DNA of 64,000 nt from Drosophila persimilis (Eukaryota; Arthropoda; Insecta; Diptera; Drosophilidae): the NCBI RefSeq assembly GCF_003286085.1, contig NW_020825294.1, positions 1,178,001-1,242,000 of the forward strand, given 5' to 3'. The notes below the pieces were generated by a model. It was not told where the DNA came from, did not search any database, and was given only the letters and a program-made list of their open reading frames with translations. Shown here piece by piece: positions 21,384 through 32,363 of the stretch (position 1 is its first letter; each line of letters starts with the position of its first letter). The position numbers and the translations under genes were made by a program.

Positions 21384-23212
21384 CGACGACAGACGGATGC
21401 AGACGATGGCCGCAAATTCAAGAAGAAGAAGAAATAGTACGTGGGGCCTGAGAGCTGCAGCCAAGAAACAAGAATCAGCGCGAAAGGGGCAACAAACTCC
21501 CCCTTCATTCCCTCACACACACCACACCCCCAATACATACATATATAACAAAGAAAGAAAAACAAAACAAAACTAAACGAAACGAAACAAGAAACAAACA
21601 AAACAATTTCCAACAACAAAACAACACTTTCTTCACTCAGTATACACAACATACAAACACCGTTTAGTTGTCCCCCAAAACCATCTTAGCTTAGGGTTTT
21701 AATTTATTGTCTAAGGGAAGTACGCATTTGTAAGTACTTTTTGCTATCGCGACAAGACCTGGAAGAGAAAACACACACAGAGATCACAGAACAAAGAGCG
21801 CTTGAAATATCAAAAATAAAACATCAAAATTATAAATTCTTAAAATGGAGATCGGCGGCAGCCGGCGTAAAGAGGGACACCCGAACCGAACATCGATCTA
21901 GTCACACCGTTTGCTATGTAAATTGATTTGTGCTTCTGATTTGACAACCAGACGATATAGACGATGCCTGGAACGATACTCGAATATGTAGGAGGCGGAA
22001 CGACGCATTCGTGTGTTTCTCACTGGGGAATAAAGCGCCAGTATATAAATACAACCTCATACCATAACATAACATCATTATGTCAATTCTCTTCAATTCA
22101 TGTGTTACCGATCGATCCCCAACAAATACATACACTCTTGATATTTCAACTTTCAAACTTTGTATGGTGTTTTTTTTTCTTTAAAATATTCATATGATTG
22201 CAAGACCTGCTACAATGCGAAATTAAAAAACGATGTTCATACATTGATGTCATAGTTAAGAATTTAAGAAATAAAAATATGTATGAATTCTTGATGTGTG
22301 TTTGAACTATATATAGCAAATGCGCTGAAAACTAAAATACAAAATTATTCAAATCAATAAATTAAATGCCAAAAAACACATGCTGTCACATTTTTACCCA
22401 TAGAAAATGGTTTAATATTAATACAATTAGCCTTAGGTTAGCTGAAAACATATTTAAGAACTCGGACAAAAAACCAAAACGGCACGGTGCTGACTTAGCT
22501 GTAAACTGGAAAAGCTCGCCGAAATCAGCGATCGATATACAAACATATAACTACACAAATAGGAACTTTTGGGGTGTTAATATTTGAAAACAAAGAAGTT
22601 TTTCGTAGAATCCCGATTCCGACAAATGATTGGCAGTCATAATATATAACTATATGCAATATTTCGTTGAGATAGTTTCCTAGCTTAGAGAAGAAATATA
22701 TGGACACGGATGGCTATCAGATTATCTTTCAGCTCAGCCGAGCCGAGCCAAGCTTAAACAAGCCAGCTTAAAACAGCTCAGAGCGATTCGTATAGAGAAG
22801 CGATCTTGGCAAAGATCATACATATATATTGGGCAAAAATAATTGCTTATTCATTTTTTACAGTTCAACTAATGCATTTGTGTATTATTCAAGAAAGATC
22901 GTTAGATTTGCTAATTCTGATCTCTCACGAATTTCTTTATTTATTAATATGGCATTAATATGACAATCACCCTGTATGATTTCAACCAAAGGATTAGAGT
23001 AAAAAATATTTTGTTTTCAGCAATATCAGTTTGCACAGATGGCTTGCGCTTGAGGAAGCGAGGCTTAGCTGGCCTTCAACGCTGATCAGCTGCAGAAGAC
23101 GGTATTATTTTGTCATTCTGTGCATCATCGGCCAAAGGACATGCTCTCTGAGTGGAGCAACAGTCCCACCTTCCGCTGCGTTTCTGATGTCATTGCAATG
23201 TTATCCTGATAC
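21384..23212. other. x16 3' UTR and intergenic sequence
   Basis: The first several hundred bases are A-rich and probably x16 3' UTR, with AATAAA near 22270. The remainder is AT-rich. I see no supportable gene until the minus-strand remnant at 23213. Confidence 0.45.
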
Positions 23213-23353
23213 TCAATGATCCACAGACCTCGCTCGTTGTCGAAATCTTTCAGCCTCTTCGTCTTCATCATTCGCAACTACAGAAAAGTCTTCAGGCCTC
23301 TTTGTTTGCACATCAAAACATTCCGGCGGCGAGTCCGGCTGGTCCATTTCCAT
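23213..23353 (-). pseudogene. Coding-like remnant or small gene, 46 codons then frame breaks
   Basis: An ATG at 23353 (MEMDQPDSPPECFDVQTK) opens 46 codons with an acidic, protein-like composition including ANDEDEEAERFRQRAR, and stops at 23213-23215. Further along the same strand, down to about 23030, protein-like segments continue in other frames, for example LADDAQNDKIIPSSAADQR and then AKPRFLKRKPSVQTD. A minus-strand AATAAA lies at about 22945. A perfect DRE (23434-23441) stands just upstream. This could be a decayed gene with indels or a small spliced gene. No intron solution I tried joins all segments in one frame. I do not recognise the family. Confidence 0.35.
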
Positions 23354-23433
23354 TTCCAATCAATTACGTCCATTTTGTCCATGAAGTCGAGCTGATGCCT
23401 TTCTTTAAAAGTTAATTAAAAAATTAAAGATGT

Positions 23434-23441
23434 TATCGATA
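23434..23441. promoter_or_regulatory. DRE (TATCGATA) between the minus-strand remnant and wee
   Basis: A perfect 8-bp DREF site lies 80 bases upstream of the minus-strand ATG at 23353 and 470 bases upstream of the wee ATG. It may drive either or both divergent units. Confidence 0.55.
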
Positions 23442-23910
23442 CTATCGCGTACTATACAGATGTTACTTGGAACTACATGCATGTAAGGTGATCATGGTGA
23501 ACATTTTTAGTTCGTTCACTTCAATAGTAGTTCCTTTTTGTTTTGCACTATCAAGTATAAAATGGTATATTTAATCCATTTTTTTGTATATAATTAGCTC
23601 GGACAATACTAATCCATTGGCAGTTTCTAAAGGCATCATGTGAAAAAATTTTCTCGAAACGTAAATTTTATCATAACCAATATATTAAATAGATATATCG
23701 ACAACAGAACTATAGCGTTCCGATAACTTTTTTGCCAGAGCAACCCTGTAGCCGCATTAATCGCATCGCATTCCCAGTTTAATTCTGTATTGTGTTTGTT
23801 TTCATTTTTTTATGAAAAGTCGTCCCCCTTTTCCCCTATAAGATATTGTTCTTAAATTTGTAAAGCCACATTGTTAAATTGCGCGCGGAGGCCAAAAGAC
23901 GGAAACTACA

Positions 23911-25918
23911 ATGGCATTTCGCCAGTCGGAGCACGAAATGAGCGTCACTTCGCTGGAGCATCTCGACTCGAGTGTCGAATTGCGATCGGGTACGCCGTCG
24001 CCGCAAGTGTTTAATCCGCGCAAGCTGCGCTTCGCCGACGATGACTTTGACAAGGACCAGCCGGAGAGCCTGAGTCCGCAGCACAAGAAGAAGGTGGCTG
24101 CAGACGTTTCTATGTCACCACCATGCCAAAAGGTTCGTGCCCTACGATTGTTCAGCACTCCTGCCACACCGAAGACCATCCTGCAGAAGTCGCAGTGCAG
24201 CAATCATCTGTCCGCTGCGGCAGCGGTAGTAAATGCCTCTCGCAGAGAGGAGCTCTTCCGCTTGTCGGAGCGCCCGCGCTGCTTGCCACTGCACAACCGC
24301 AGCATGCAGCCCCAGGACACCGCCAATGTGAATCCCTTCACACCAGACAGTGAGTTCTCATTGAGAGTCATCGGCCTGTGAATAAATTTATGAATGATGT
24401 TTTTGTTTCAGGTCTCCTGGCCCACAACAAGAAACGGTGTCGCACCCAAGTGGGTCGCGAGAATCTCAACGTGAATGCTATTCAAAAGTATTTACTCAGC
24501 GATACCTGTGATGATGAGGGCCCCGAGGACGTTGGCGATCCGATGCGCGAGATACACCAGGCCCCCAAGCGCCTGGCCCTGCACGACACGAACATCAGCC
24601 GCTTCAAGCGAGAATTCATGCAGGTTCGCGTGATTGGTGTGGGGGAGTTCGGTGTTGTCTTCCAGTGCGTGAATCGGCTCGATGGATGCATCTATGCCAT
24701 CAAAAAGAGTAAGAAGCCAGTGGCAGGCAGTTCCTTTGAGTAAGTAAGCGCGTTTTATGCCCACTGATCATCGCCTAATCCGTGGATTCTCTTCTAGAAA
24801 ACGTGCCCTGAATGAGGTCTGGGCCCATGCAGTTTTGGGCAAGCACGATAATGTAGTGCGTTATTATTCCGCCTGGGCGGAGGATGATCATATGTTGATA
24901 CAGAACGAGTTCTGCGACGGCGGCAGTCTACATGCCCGCATCCAGGATCATTTCTTGGGCGAGGCCGAACTGAAGATTGTCCTAATGCACGTGATCGAGG
25001 GCCTGCGCTATATACACTCAAATGATTTGGTCCACATGGACCTGAAGCCCGAGAATATCTTCTCTACGATGAATCCCACTGCCCACAAGCTGGTGGAGGC
25101 GCAGCCGCAGCAAACCAAAGATGATGATGGCATGGACAGTGTCTATGAGGAGCTACGCCATACGGACATCGGTGATCGCATATACAAAATCGGTGATCTG
25201 GGCCATGTGACGTCCGTCAAGGAGCCGCATGTGGAGGAGGGCGACTGCCGCTACTTGCCCAAGGAGCTGCTCAAAGATGACTATTCGGATCTGGTTAGGG
25301 CGGACATATTTTCGCTTGGCATCACACTGTTCGAGGTGGCAGGCGGTGGACCACTACCCAAGAATGGCCCCGACTGGCACAAGCTACGAAACGGTGAGGT
25401 GCCCTACCTGTCGACACTGAGCAAGGATTTCAATGAGCTGATAGCCCTAATGATGCATCCCGATCCGGATCAGAGGCCCACATCACAGTCCATTTTCAGT
25501 CATCCGTAAGTTTGTTAAACAAAGCCCTATCAAAGTATTTTTCAAATAGATTTAATTGTAGAATTCTGAGCGCCGTTGACTCCAAGAGCAAGCTGCAACT
25601 CGGCCTGGAGCTGACCATGGAGAGGCGCAAGAACGAGATACTTATGAACAAGCTAAGGGATGCAAAGAAAACGATAAAACAGCTCGAGGCGAAAGGTGAG
25701 TGAAACGATGCAGGTCCTTTCTATACGATTTCTGGTTATTTATTCGTTCTGTTTAATCGTGCAACCCAGTTAACCTCTTCGCTGTGACAAATAATCCAGA
25801 GAGTGTGGAGGGTCAGCGATGCCTCCGCTCGTTCACGCGACGTACGCGCACACCCTTCAACACCCATGGCCGATATAGCCTGGGCGATCGTAACAAGAAT
25901 GTTATCACCAATGTTTGA
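23911..25918 (+). CDS. wee: Wee1 mitotic inhibitor kinase
   Basis: Five exons, 23911-24349, 24412-24739, 24798-25505, 25562-25695 and 25770-25918, give 585 residues. The N-terminal 215 residues are regulatory, with SP/TP sites. The kinase domain has a glycine loop (GVGEFG, about 222-227), an ATP-binding Lys in YAIKKS (about 244), the Wee1-type catalytic loop HMDLKPEN (Asp about 337), DLG in place of DFG (about 389-391), and EGDCRYLPKELL, the Wee1 activation segment. Wee1 enzymes phosphorylate the ATP-loop Tyr of Cdk1 and delay mitosis. In flies the gene is needed maternally for the rapid embryonic nuclear cycles. A predicted coiled-coil/basic tail (ERRKNEILMNKLRDAKK) follows the kinase. The ATG is the first in frame and gives MAFRQSEHEMS. 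The gene converges on Rat1. Confidence 0.96.
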
Positions 25919-26610
25919 TTAGCGAGAGACAGAACTCACTCGAAACCAAACCAAACCTCTGATAACATATATACAAAACTACCTACAGACAGCCAAACTC
26001 TTCCGCATCGAACGTGAACAAAGCTCACATTGTGTTTAGTTTTTAAACTCTACTCCTACTCTCGATTATGTAGTACTAAAAACTCGTATATCTTTTATAT
26101 TTTAAAGTTTAAGCTCCCCCACATCCTCATCTACATATATATCGAGGCATTAGTAATAATATGTCTATATATTTATCATTTTTTGCAGCTGAGTATAAAC
26201 TTTCTTAATCGGAGAAAATCTTTATACATAAAAGAAAATTCAAAAAAATACCCCCACCGCGTCACCAATCGTAGCAACTAAGCGAGTTGTAGCATCTAAG
26301 AAGTACCTTCTGTAAAAAAAAAAAATGAGAGCTGTTTTCGTAATTAAACTATTTATTGTTAAATGGAATCGCGGGAATCGAAATTATAACATTTATCACA
26401 TTCCATACGATCGAAATACATAGCCTGATGGCTATTCAATAAATGTCTTATTTTATTGCGAAATTTGAGTAAAAGTATGCCGGATAAAGAGAAGGACGTC
26501 TTGAAATAAGCTAAACAAATGATTGGTTGTGTCTTGATAAGATTAAGAACAGAAATTACAAAATACAACAAAAAAAATATTACATCCGGAAATCAATCGA
26601 TTTCTTTTTT

Positions 26611-26950
26611 TCCTAATTTAAAGACAATTTTTTTTCAAGTTGAAGTTTTGGTAAAATTGTATATAGCAGATCTGATAGATAGATATCAATCTATCAATTA
26701 TAAATCGTGAAATGTTTTCGATGTTTTGTATTTGAAATGAATTGGTTTATTATTCCTAATTATACAATTTTGGTAAAATTGTGTTTGATAGATAGAGGAC
26801 CTATCTACCAATCTATCATATCTTGTGAAATGTTTTGAAATGCAAAAAAAATAAAAAAGTAGAAAGGTTGACATCCTCGTTTACATGTTTATTCTTAATT
26901 TAAAGACTTTTTGTATTGAAGTATTTGTTAAAATTGTATATAGTATATGG
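26611..26950. repeat. Diverged tandem repeat of about 140 bp with a palindromic core
   Basis: Three copies start near 26611, 26754 and 26893. Each begins with TCCTAATTTA or a close variant and then carries TGGTAAAATTGT or a variant. Copies 1 and 2 share a GATAGATAG...CTATC inverted repeat and a GTGAAATGTTTT segment. The copies differ by many substitutions and small indels, so the array is old. Confidence 0.7.
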
Positions 26951-27124
26951 TAAGATGATACAAAGTACCCCTAGGAGGACTGTCTATTAATGGTGTGGTA
27001 TTGTACTGCATAATATAGGCGGGGTTCTACAATTTGAAGTTGAATTTGATGAGTGTACTACTAATATTGATACCCTAGAGGCACTGGCATTAATAAAGGC
27101 AGGCGGCTCGTGTGTGCAAAATCT

Positions 27125-27162
27125 GTTGATATCTTCTGCTGTACAGATCAAAAGATATCAAC
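27125..27162. repeat. Perfect 11-bp inverted repeat near the Rat1 3' end
   Basis: GTTGATATCTT (27125-27135) and AAGATATCAAC (27152-27162) are exact inverted copies with a 16-base loop. Confidence 0.8.
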
Positions 27163-27237
27163 CATGATATACAATATATATTGAGGCACTAAGGTAACAA
27201 TGAATGTTCCTGGGAGTTAACTGTGGTAGATTATTGC

Positions 27238-27243
27238 TTTATT
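27238..27243 (-). promoter_or_regulatory. Poly(A) signal of Rat1
   Basis: TTTATT on the plus strand is AATAAA on the minus strand, 65 bases after the Rat1 stop codon. Confidence 0.6.
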
Positions 27244-27307
27244 AAAATGTTTGATAGTACTTCTATTTGTAAGAGCAGTGCATTAATTGTTCTGTGTGTG
27301 TGTGCGT

Positions 27308-30055
27308 TTAAAATCTTCTATAGTTTTGATTCTGCTGCTGCTGCCTATTGCCACCCCCACCTTGCTGGTAGTTCCTCTGCTGACCATTGTAGTTGTTGTA
27401 ACTCCTTTGGCCCTGCTGCTGCTGCTGTCCACCGTCCTGTGTGTACCTCTGGTTCTGGTACTGCTGCTGCTGCTGGCCACCACCGTACTGCTGGCGGTTC
27501 TGATAGCTACCCTGACCCTGACTCTGATAGCCACCACCTCCCCCCTGGTGCTGCTGGTTGTAATTATTGTTGTAGTTGTAATTGTAGTTTCGGCTATTGT
27601 TCTGATAGCCTTGTCCTTGTCCCTGCCCATAGCCGCCCCCACCGCCACCCTGATTGTAGCCCTGCTGTCCCCTGTCTCCCTGGCCATTACGAATGCCAGC
27701 ATTCAGCATACGATGTCCACCAGGTGCTACATAGGCCCTCGTCTGATGGCTATTAAAACCGATGACGGGTCCAGTCTTCCGGCCTTCGGAAGGCAGCACC
27801 TGCGGCGGATCAACGGCATCGGGCAGACGCTTGGCCTCGAAAATATAATCATCATCGTACTCGGGATCTATGAAGAACGTCGTCACAATAGTATTCCCGG
27901 TGATGTCCGGTAGGCCGGCAATCGGCGACGGCAGGCAGCCGTCGATGGCAGTGTCTATGTCTGAACGGAGAATGGTGCCACGCATGCCATTGAACGAGAT
28001 GGCATTGCACTGATCCTCGCTGTCGGTGCTCTCGGTAATCTTCTTCACCTTCTTGTAGTGCGGACTGGAGTTGCTGATGTAGAGGAAATTGTGGCCCTGC
28101 TTGTTGCGCTTCACCTCTGCGCCGGTCAACTGGGTGTAGTACGGGACGAGGGCCTTGAAGAGACGCTTCTCATCGACAAAGGGCAATAGGGCGACGCCCT
28201 GCCAGGCGAACTTCTTGCCATTCAGATCGATCTTAAAGTCCTCGGGGTAAAAGTCAATGATGGGAGAGTCGGGACTGGACATTAGTTCGGCCCAGGGTTC
28301 GGGCACATGCGAACTACTGGCCGCCGGGAAGACGCCCATCAACTGCTCGAGGGGATTGAAGGGTTTTGTTCCCTTCTCAAAGGCCGTCGACAGGCCCTGT
28401 ATGTTGACAAAATCCGATGCAAAGGGAGCATAGTGATAGGGGAAGTACCAGTTCCAGGAGGCACACCCCTGGTAGTAGTACTTCAAGACCCAGCACAGAC
28501 CTCGCACGTATTGCAGGGCCACTGCATAGCGGAACGAATGGTTCTCAGGGGCCACATCGAACTTGGACTCGTAGTAGCGACTCTTGAAGCCATCCTCCCA
28601 CAAGCGCACCTCATCGTTGTCCTCCTCCTCGTCCTTTGTGTCCTCGTTGGGGCGCTTTTGTCCTGTTCTCAGGGCAGCAGCTTCCTGCTTGTAATTGGCA
28701 ATACTCGACGGCTGCCCGTTGCGCCCACCGCCAACGGCCGTTGGCCCAAACACAGACTGATCCAAAGCGCTGTGGTCCTGCCTCTGCCTCTGTTTCTCAC
28801 GGGCCTTAAACTGCTGCTCGCGCCTCTGGCGACTCTTGAATATTTGATCCTCGGCATTGCCCAGATCCGTCATTATCAGCTGCACTCGATCGAGATTCAC
28901 GTCCCCAGAGTCGGTCAGATAGCCCTTTGTCTTGTAGACGCATTTCTTGTAGAGCTCCACCAGACGATCAACGGCTCCCTCGCGTATCTCCAGACTGGGC
29001 AGATGGGGAAGGAAATCGTTGCCCACAAAGAAGCACATGAACACCCAGTCATCGAGGGTCCGCTCAAAGTCATATTCGAATGGTAGATTTGGCATCTCGA
29101 GCGTCTGCTTCAGGTACTCCCTGAGCACGCTCAAACGCACGAATATGAACTTCACCTCGGCTCCAATTGCCACATCGGGCTTGAAGTTGGCCCCCGACGA
29201 TCCAACGGCACTGAGTCCTACGCACTTGTCCATTTCGTGGCCAAATTGATTGCAAATATCGCAAGGCCTGGGCTTGTTCGGCAGGAACTCCTCCCGGATG
29301 ATGGTGAAGTTCGGCTCGTGGGTCGCCAGGCCCAGCATGATCAGATCCGCATCGGCGCCGCAGAGTACATGCTGGGTGTTGGGATCGTGGTCGGGTTGGG
29401 CGCGCTGCTTCCGTATGTAGTCCATGATCTTGTGCTCGCCCTCGCCGGGCACATTGGCATCCGAAAGGATGACTTTGATGCCCTTCCATGCCGGGTTATT
29501 GTTCTGTCGATCGTGGACGTAGTAGTGGAGGCACTTGCTCAGCCTGTCCATGAACGGAGTGCCGGGCGTAATGCAATTGGAATCGAAGTGCTCACCCTTC
29601 TCCTTCTCGGGCGGCAGCTTGCAGCCGCGGGTCAGCAACTCCTCGCGGATTCGTGCTATCTCCATCCGCTTCTCGGTGGTTTCCTTGGCCGCACGAAAGC
29701 GTCGCGACCGCTGCTGGTTCATCTTGGCCCTGGGCGCCACTCCATCAATGGCCATGTAGAGCACCTTTCGCGGCCGTACAATTCCAAAAAGTCGATCGAT
29801 GCAATCGAATATGGCCACCATCATCTCGTCCTCGTTCTTGGGCGCGGGCTTGTCCTCCGGATGCGTGCACGGGTGTATGATACCGTTCATGTCCAAGTAC
29901 AGGTTATCAAACTCTACTCCATTCGGATTAGGGAGGGTGGCGTCTTCGTAGATATTTTTACCGGTATCCGGATCCACCTGCTTGTTCTCATTGCAATCAA
30001 TTATCACACTCGCGTATTTTCGGCTTAGCCACCGAAAGAATGCTGGTACTCCCAT
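27308..30055 (-). CDS. Rat1: Nuclear 5'-3' exoribonuclease Rat1/Xrn2
   Basis: One intronless ORF encodes 915 residues, close to the roughly 908 I recall for the D. melanogaster protein. It starts at the conserved XRN N-terminus MGVPAFFRWLSRKY. Catalytic-site segments are intact: LYLDMNG (Asp 55), AIDGVAPRAKMNQQR (Asp 103), GEGEHK (Glu 205, Glu 207), GADADL (Asp 235, Asp 237) and VGNDFLPH (Asp 347). A CCHC knuckle (Cys265, Cys268, His273, Cys278) follows in CDICNQFGHEMDKC. The second conserved region includes SWNWYFPYHYAPFASD. The C-terminal 150 residues are Gly/Gln/Tyr/Asn low-complexity repeats, probably intrinsically disordered. Xrn2 enzymes trim rRNA and snoRNA precursors and terminate RNA polymerase II by degrading the downstream RNA. 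It is divergent from Polr1F across 215 bp. The lack of introns is unusual beside its neighbours. Confidence 0.97.
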   Translation of the reverse strand: MGVPAFFRWLSRKYASVIIDCNENKQVDPDTGKNIYEDATLPNPNGVEFDNLYLDMNGIIHPCTHPEDKPAPKNEDEMMVAIFDCIDRLFGIVRPRKVLYMAIDGVAPRAKMNQQRSRRFRAAKETTEKRMEIARIREELLTRGCKLPPEKEKGEHFDSNCITPGTPFMDRLSKCLHYYVHDRQNNNPAWKGIKVILSDANVPGEGEHKIMDYIRKQRAQPDHDPNTQHVLCGADADLIMLGLATHEPNFTIIREEFLPNKPRPCDICNQFGHEMDKCVGLSAVGSSGANFKPDVAIGAEVKFIFVRLSVLREYLKQTLEMPNLPFEYDFERTLDDWVFMCFFVGNDFLPHLPSLEIREGAVDRLVELYKKCVYKTKGYLTDSGDVNLDRVQLIMTDLGNAEDQIFKSRQRREQQFKAREKQRQRQDHSALDQSVFGPTAVGGGRNGQPSSIANYKQEAAALRTGQKRPNEDTKDEEEDNDEVRLWEDGFKSRYYESKFDVAPENHSFRYAVALQYVRGLCWVLKYYYQGCASWNWYFPYHYAPFASDFVNIQGLSTAFEKGTKPFNPLEQLMGVFPAASSSHVPEPWAELMSSPDSPIIDFYPEDFKIDLNGKKFAWQGVALLPFVDEKRLFKALVPYYTQLTGAEVKRNKQGHNFLYISNSSPHYKKVKKITESTDSEDQCNAISFNGMRGTILRSDIDTAIDGCLPSPIAGLPDITGNTIVTTFFIDPEYDDDYIFEAKRLPDAVDPPQVLPSEGRKTGPVIGFNSHQTRAYVAPGGHRMLNAGIRNGQGDRGQQGYNQGGGGGGYGQGQGQGYQNNSRNYNYNYNNNYNQQHQGGGGGYQSQGQGSYQNRQQYGGGQQQQQYQNQRYTQDGGQQQQQGQRSYNNYNGQQRNYQQGGGGNRQQQQNQNYRRF

Positions 30056-30193
30056 CTTGAGAGCTGTATAAAATCGTTATCTTAATCTTTCTTATTTTCT
30101 TTGTCGTGATTTTTCTGTTTTTTCCACCTTTAATACAGCATGTTTCCACTAGGGATGGACGAACATCGCTGCATCCTATCGGCACGAAAAACC

Positions 30194-30214
30194 ATCGATA
30201 TTCGATTCATCGAT
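30194..30214. promoter_or_regulatory. Shared divergent promoter of Rat1 and Polr1F, DRE-like sites
   Basis: Only 215 bases separate the two start codons. They contain ATCGATA (30194-30200) and ATCGAT (30209-30214), both partial matches to the DREF site. Joint control of an rRNA-processing nuclease and an RNA polymerase I subunit would make biological sense, but that is inference. Confidence 0.55.
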
Positions 30215-30270
30215 TATCCGCTGGCAAAGAACATGTGGTTCGTCTCGGAGAAATAATTACATTTTATAAA

Positions 30271-31107
30271 ATGTCGCGAATATTACAGAAATATATAAAA
30301 TTTTCAACCCAGGAGTTGGAGACGTACGCCAACAATCCCGGGTCATGCGTGAATTGCGTCAACACGGACATGCACCTGTCGATGGGACCGTACGGCATGG
30401 CTAGTTTCAAGCATGCGCTCCACGAGCTGCTCATCCGCACAAAAGTGGGAATATACGATGCCAACCTATCTGCCATTGTGTTGGGCATTAAGAAAATCAA
30501 GGTCCTGGGCCAGACGGCAGCCTTGCGAGCGGATGATCCCAGCTTGCACCTGCTTATCAACGCGGACTTCTATGTCTTCCAGCCCGTTGAGGGGGCCGTC
30601 CTGAGTGGAGTTGTGCGGCACATATCCAAGCACCAGGTCAGCGCCATCATCTACAGGGTATTCAACACCATAATTCGCTTCACCAACAATAAGAACACCC
30701 GGGAGGGCATTACCATGGATCAGGACATTAATTTTCGCATCAAAAGCTTCAACATGAGCAATGTGATGCCCTACATCGAGGGAGAACTATTGCTGGAGGA
30801 GGGCCAAGAGCCGGTGGTATGTTACTCTTTGCGAGAAATTGGAAAATGTAATGTAATTCGTACTGTTTTATAACCGCAGAACCAATCCATCAAGTTTGGC
30901 AGCCCAGAGCCGGAGCAGGTTAGCCAAGAGCCGGAGGAGGTTAAACCCGAATTGGAGCTCGACGCACTAATAGAATTAATTAAAATGGAGCCCGGTATGG
31001 AGGCGCCCTCACCTAAGAAAAAACAAACGACAAAACGTAAAGCAGCTGAAAGGGACGATAAGCTGACAAAGAAAGCGAAAAAAGTAATAAAAGCAGAGCC
31101 AATATAG
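30271..31107 (+). CDS. Polr1F: RNA polymerase I subunit RPA43 (Twistneighbor-like)
   Basis: Two exons, 30271-30816 and 30880-31107, join in phase 0 and give 257 residues. Residues 1-130 correspond to the SHS2/Rpb7 N-terminal-like half, including MHLSMGPYGMASFKHALHEL. Residues about 110-190 form the OB-like half, including GAVLSGVVRHISKHQVSAII. The tail is acidic and then Lys-rich (KKKQTTKRKAAERDDKLTKK), as expected for a nucleolar protein. RPA43 pairs with RPA14 as the Pol I stalk and contacts the initiation factor Rrn3/TIF-IA. The ATG at 30271 is used rather than upstream alternatives because the conserved MSRILQKYIKF start lies there. Upstream ATGs fall in the Rat1-Polr1F promoter. Confidence 0.92.
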
Positions 31108-31305
31108 CTTTAAAATCCCTCATACCCAGGTGTTTTTCACAATCTCTGATTAGTACAAATTAAGAAGTAGTACTCGTACTACATATAATGTAACTAGTGC
31201 CTCATCTATCCCCCTCTATGCTGGATTAACCGTTCAGTCCAAAAAACAATGTGAAATCAGGTTAATTTGATTAACACCCAAAGTCCAGACGATTTTTTTT
31301 TACAA

Positions 31306-31311
31306 AATAAA
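31306..31311 (+). promoter_or_regulatory. Poly(A) signal of Polr1F
   Basis: AATAAA lies 199 bases after the stop codon. Confidence 0.5.
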
Positions 31312-31964
31312 CGCAGTTGCCTGCAAAAGACAAAGCGTTAAACAGGCAGTTTAAAGACCAACGTCATATGTCACATATGAAATGAATGGATCCTTGGAAT
31401 GATCGGTTAATGTGCCTCCTTGAACTATGTGCCACTATAAAAACACTTCTGTTGGTTTTTTACAAACATATTGCTGGTTATCTGTACCCCATTAGTTGTA
31501 AGACGTCTATCGAAGGCCAGTTACTGATTTTAAAAAGCCCCCGCTGCTACCTGTATCTGAAAGCACTGGTTTTTAATAATTTGGGCTTCTACATGAGTGG
31601 CTCTAGTGGATGAGTTCTGATCAGCACAACATGGCTATGATTGCCTGTCTTACGTTTGAATGCTGCCTTACTCCGATCTTATGCAGTATATCAGCGGTGC
31701 GCGGGGTTCGGTATGTTGTTTTTTGTGCAATTCTTGATCATTCTCTTAAGCAGCCTTCTCAGCTGCTGGTGATTTTTGTATTACATATGTATTTCATACA
31801 AATAGAGTCAATATTTTACAATACATTTAAATACAGTATGCGTATCATAGTTGTAGTTTATGGTATTATAAATAATTAAAAGCCAGTTACATATATATAT
31901 TTTCCGATTTTGATTTCGCTAATTATTAAATAACAAGCAAATACAATATAATACGTGAATCCTA

Positions 31965-31978
31965 ATCGTACGTACGAT
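31965..31978. repeat. Perfect 14-bp palindrome
   Basis: ATCGTACGTACGAT reads the same on both strands and lies in the probable Nlg2 3' UTR. Confidence 0.85.
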
Positions 31979-32363
31979 CGAAAGGAACATAAAAACTATA
32001 CACACAATGATACAATATAACACTTTCGACGAAATGATTCCTACACTTGAATTTTTCCACTTATATTTCTCACATTCCCACGGACTACCAGGAACATTTA
32101 CATAATGTACAAACATACATACATACACATAATACATACAGTTACATCGATTTTTTGCATCATCTTCTCACAAAACAGAGCACATACAGAAAAAGGCTCT
32201 AATGCAGAGAGAGAGAGAGGAGGGGCAGTTTGTGTTGTGTGTGTGTTTTAAATTAGAGAGAGAATAAATCAAGAACTGATCCTCAAATGAGTAGAAGGAA
32301 ACGAGATGAAATGAGGGGCTTACATTGTGATTAGTCGTAGTAAGAGTTGGAGGGTAATGCATG

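Larger units (their letters stand above)
25919..27307. other. wee 3' UTR and convergent spacer to Rat1
   Basis: AT-rich sequence without a supportable gene. It holds a three-copy diverged tandem repeat with palindromic cores (26611-26950) and a perfect 11-bp inverted repeat (27125-27162). Confidence 0.5.
31108..32363. other. 3' UTRs of Polr1F and Nlg2, convergent
   Basis: No ORF is supportable. There is a Polr1F poly(A) signal at 31306-31311 and a perfect 14-bp palindrome at 31965-31978. A GA-rich run near 32209-32222 lies in what is probably the Nlg2 3' UTR. Confidence 0.5.

Noticed and set aside
28307..29086. 259-codon plus-strand ORF, and 29237-30028
   Set aside because: They are antisense to the conserved catalytic region of Rat1.
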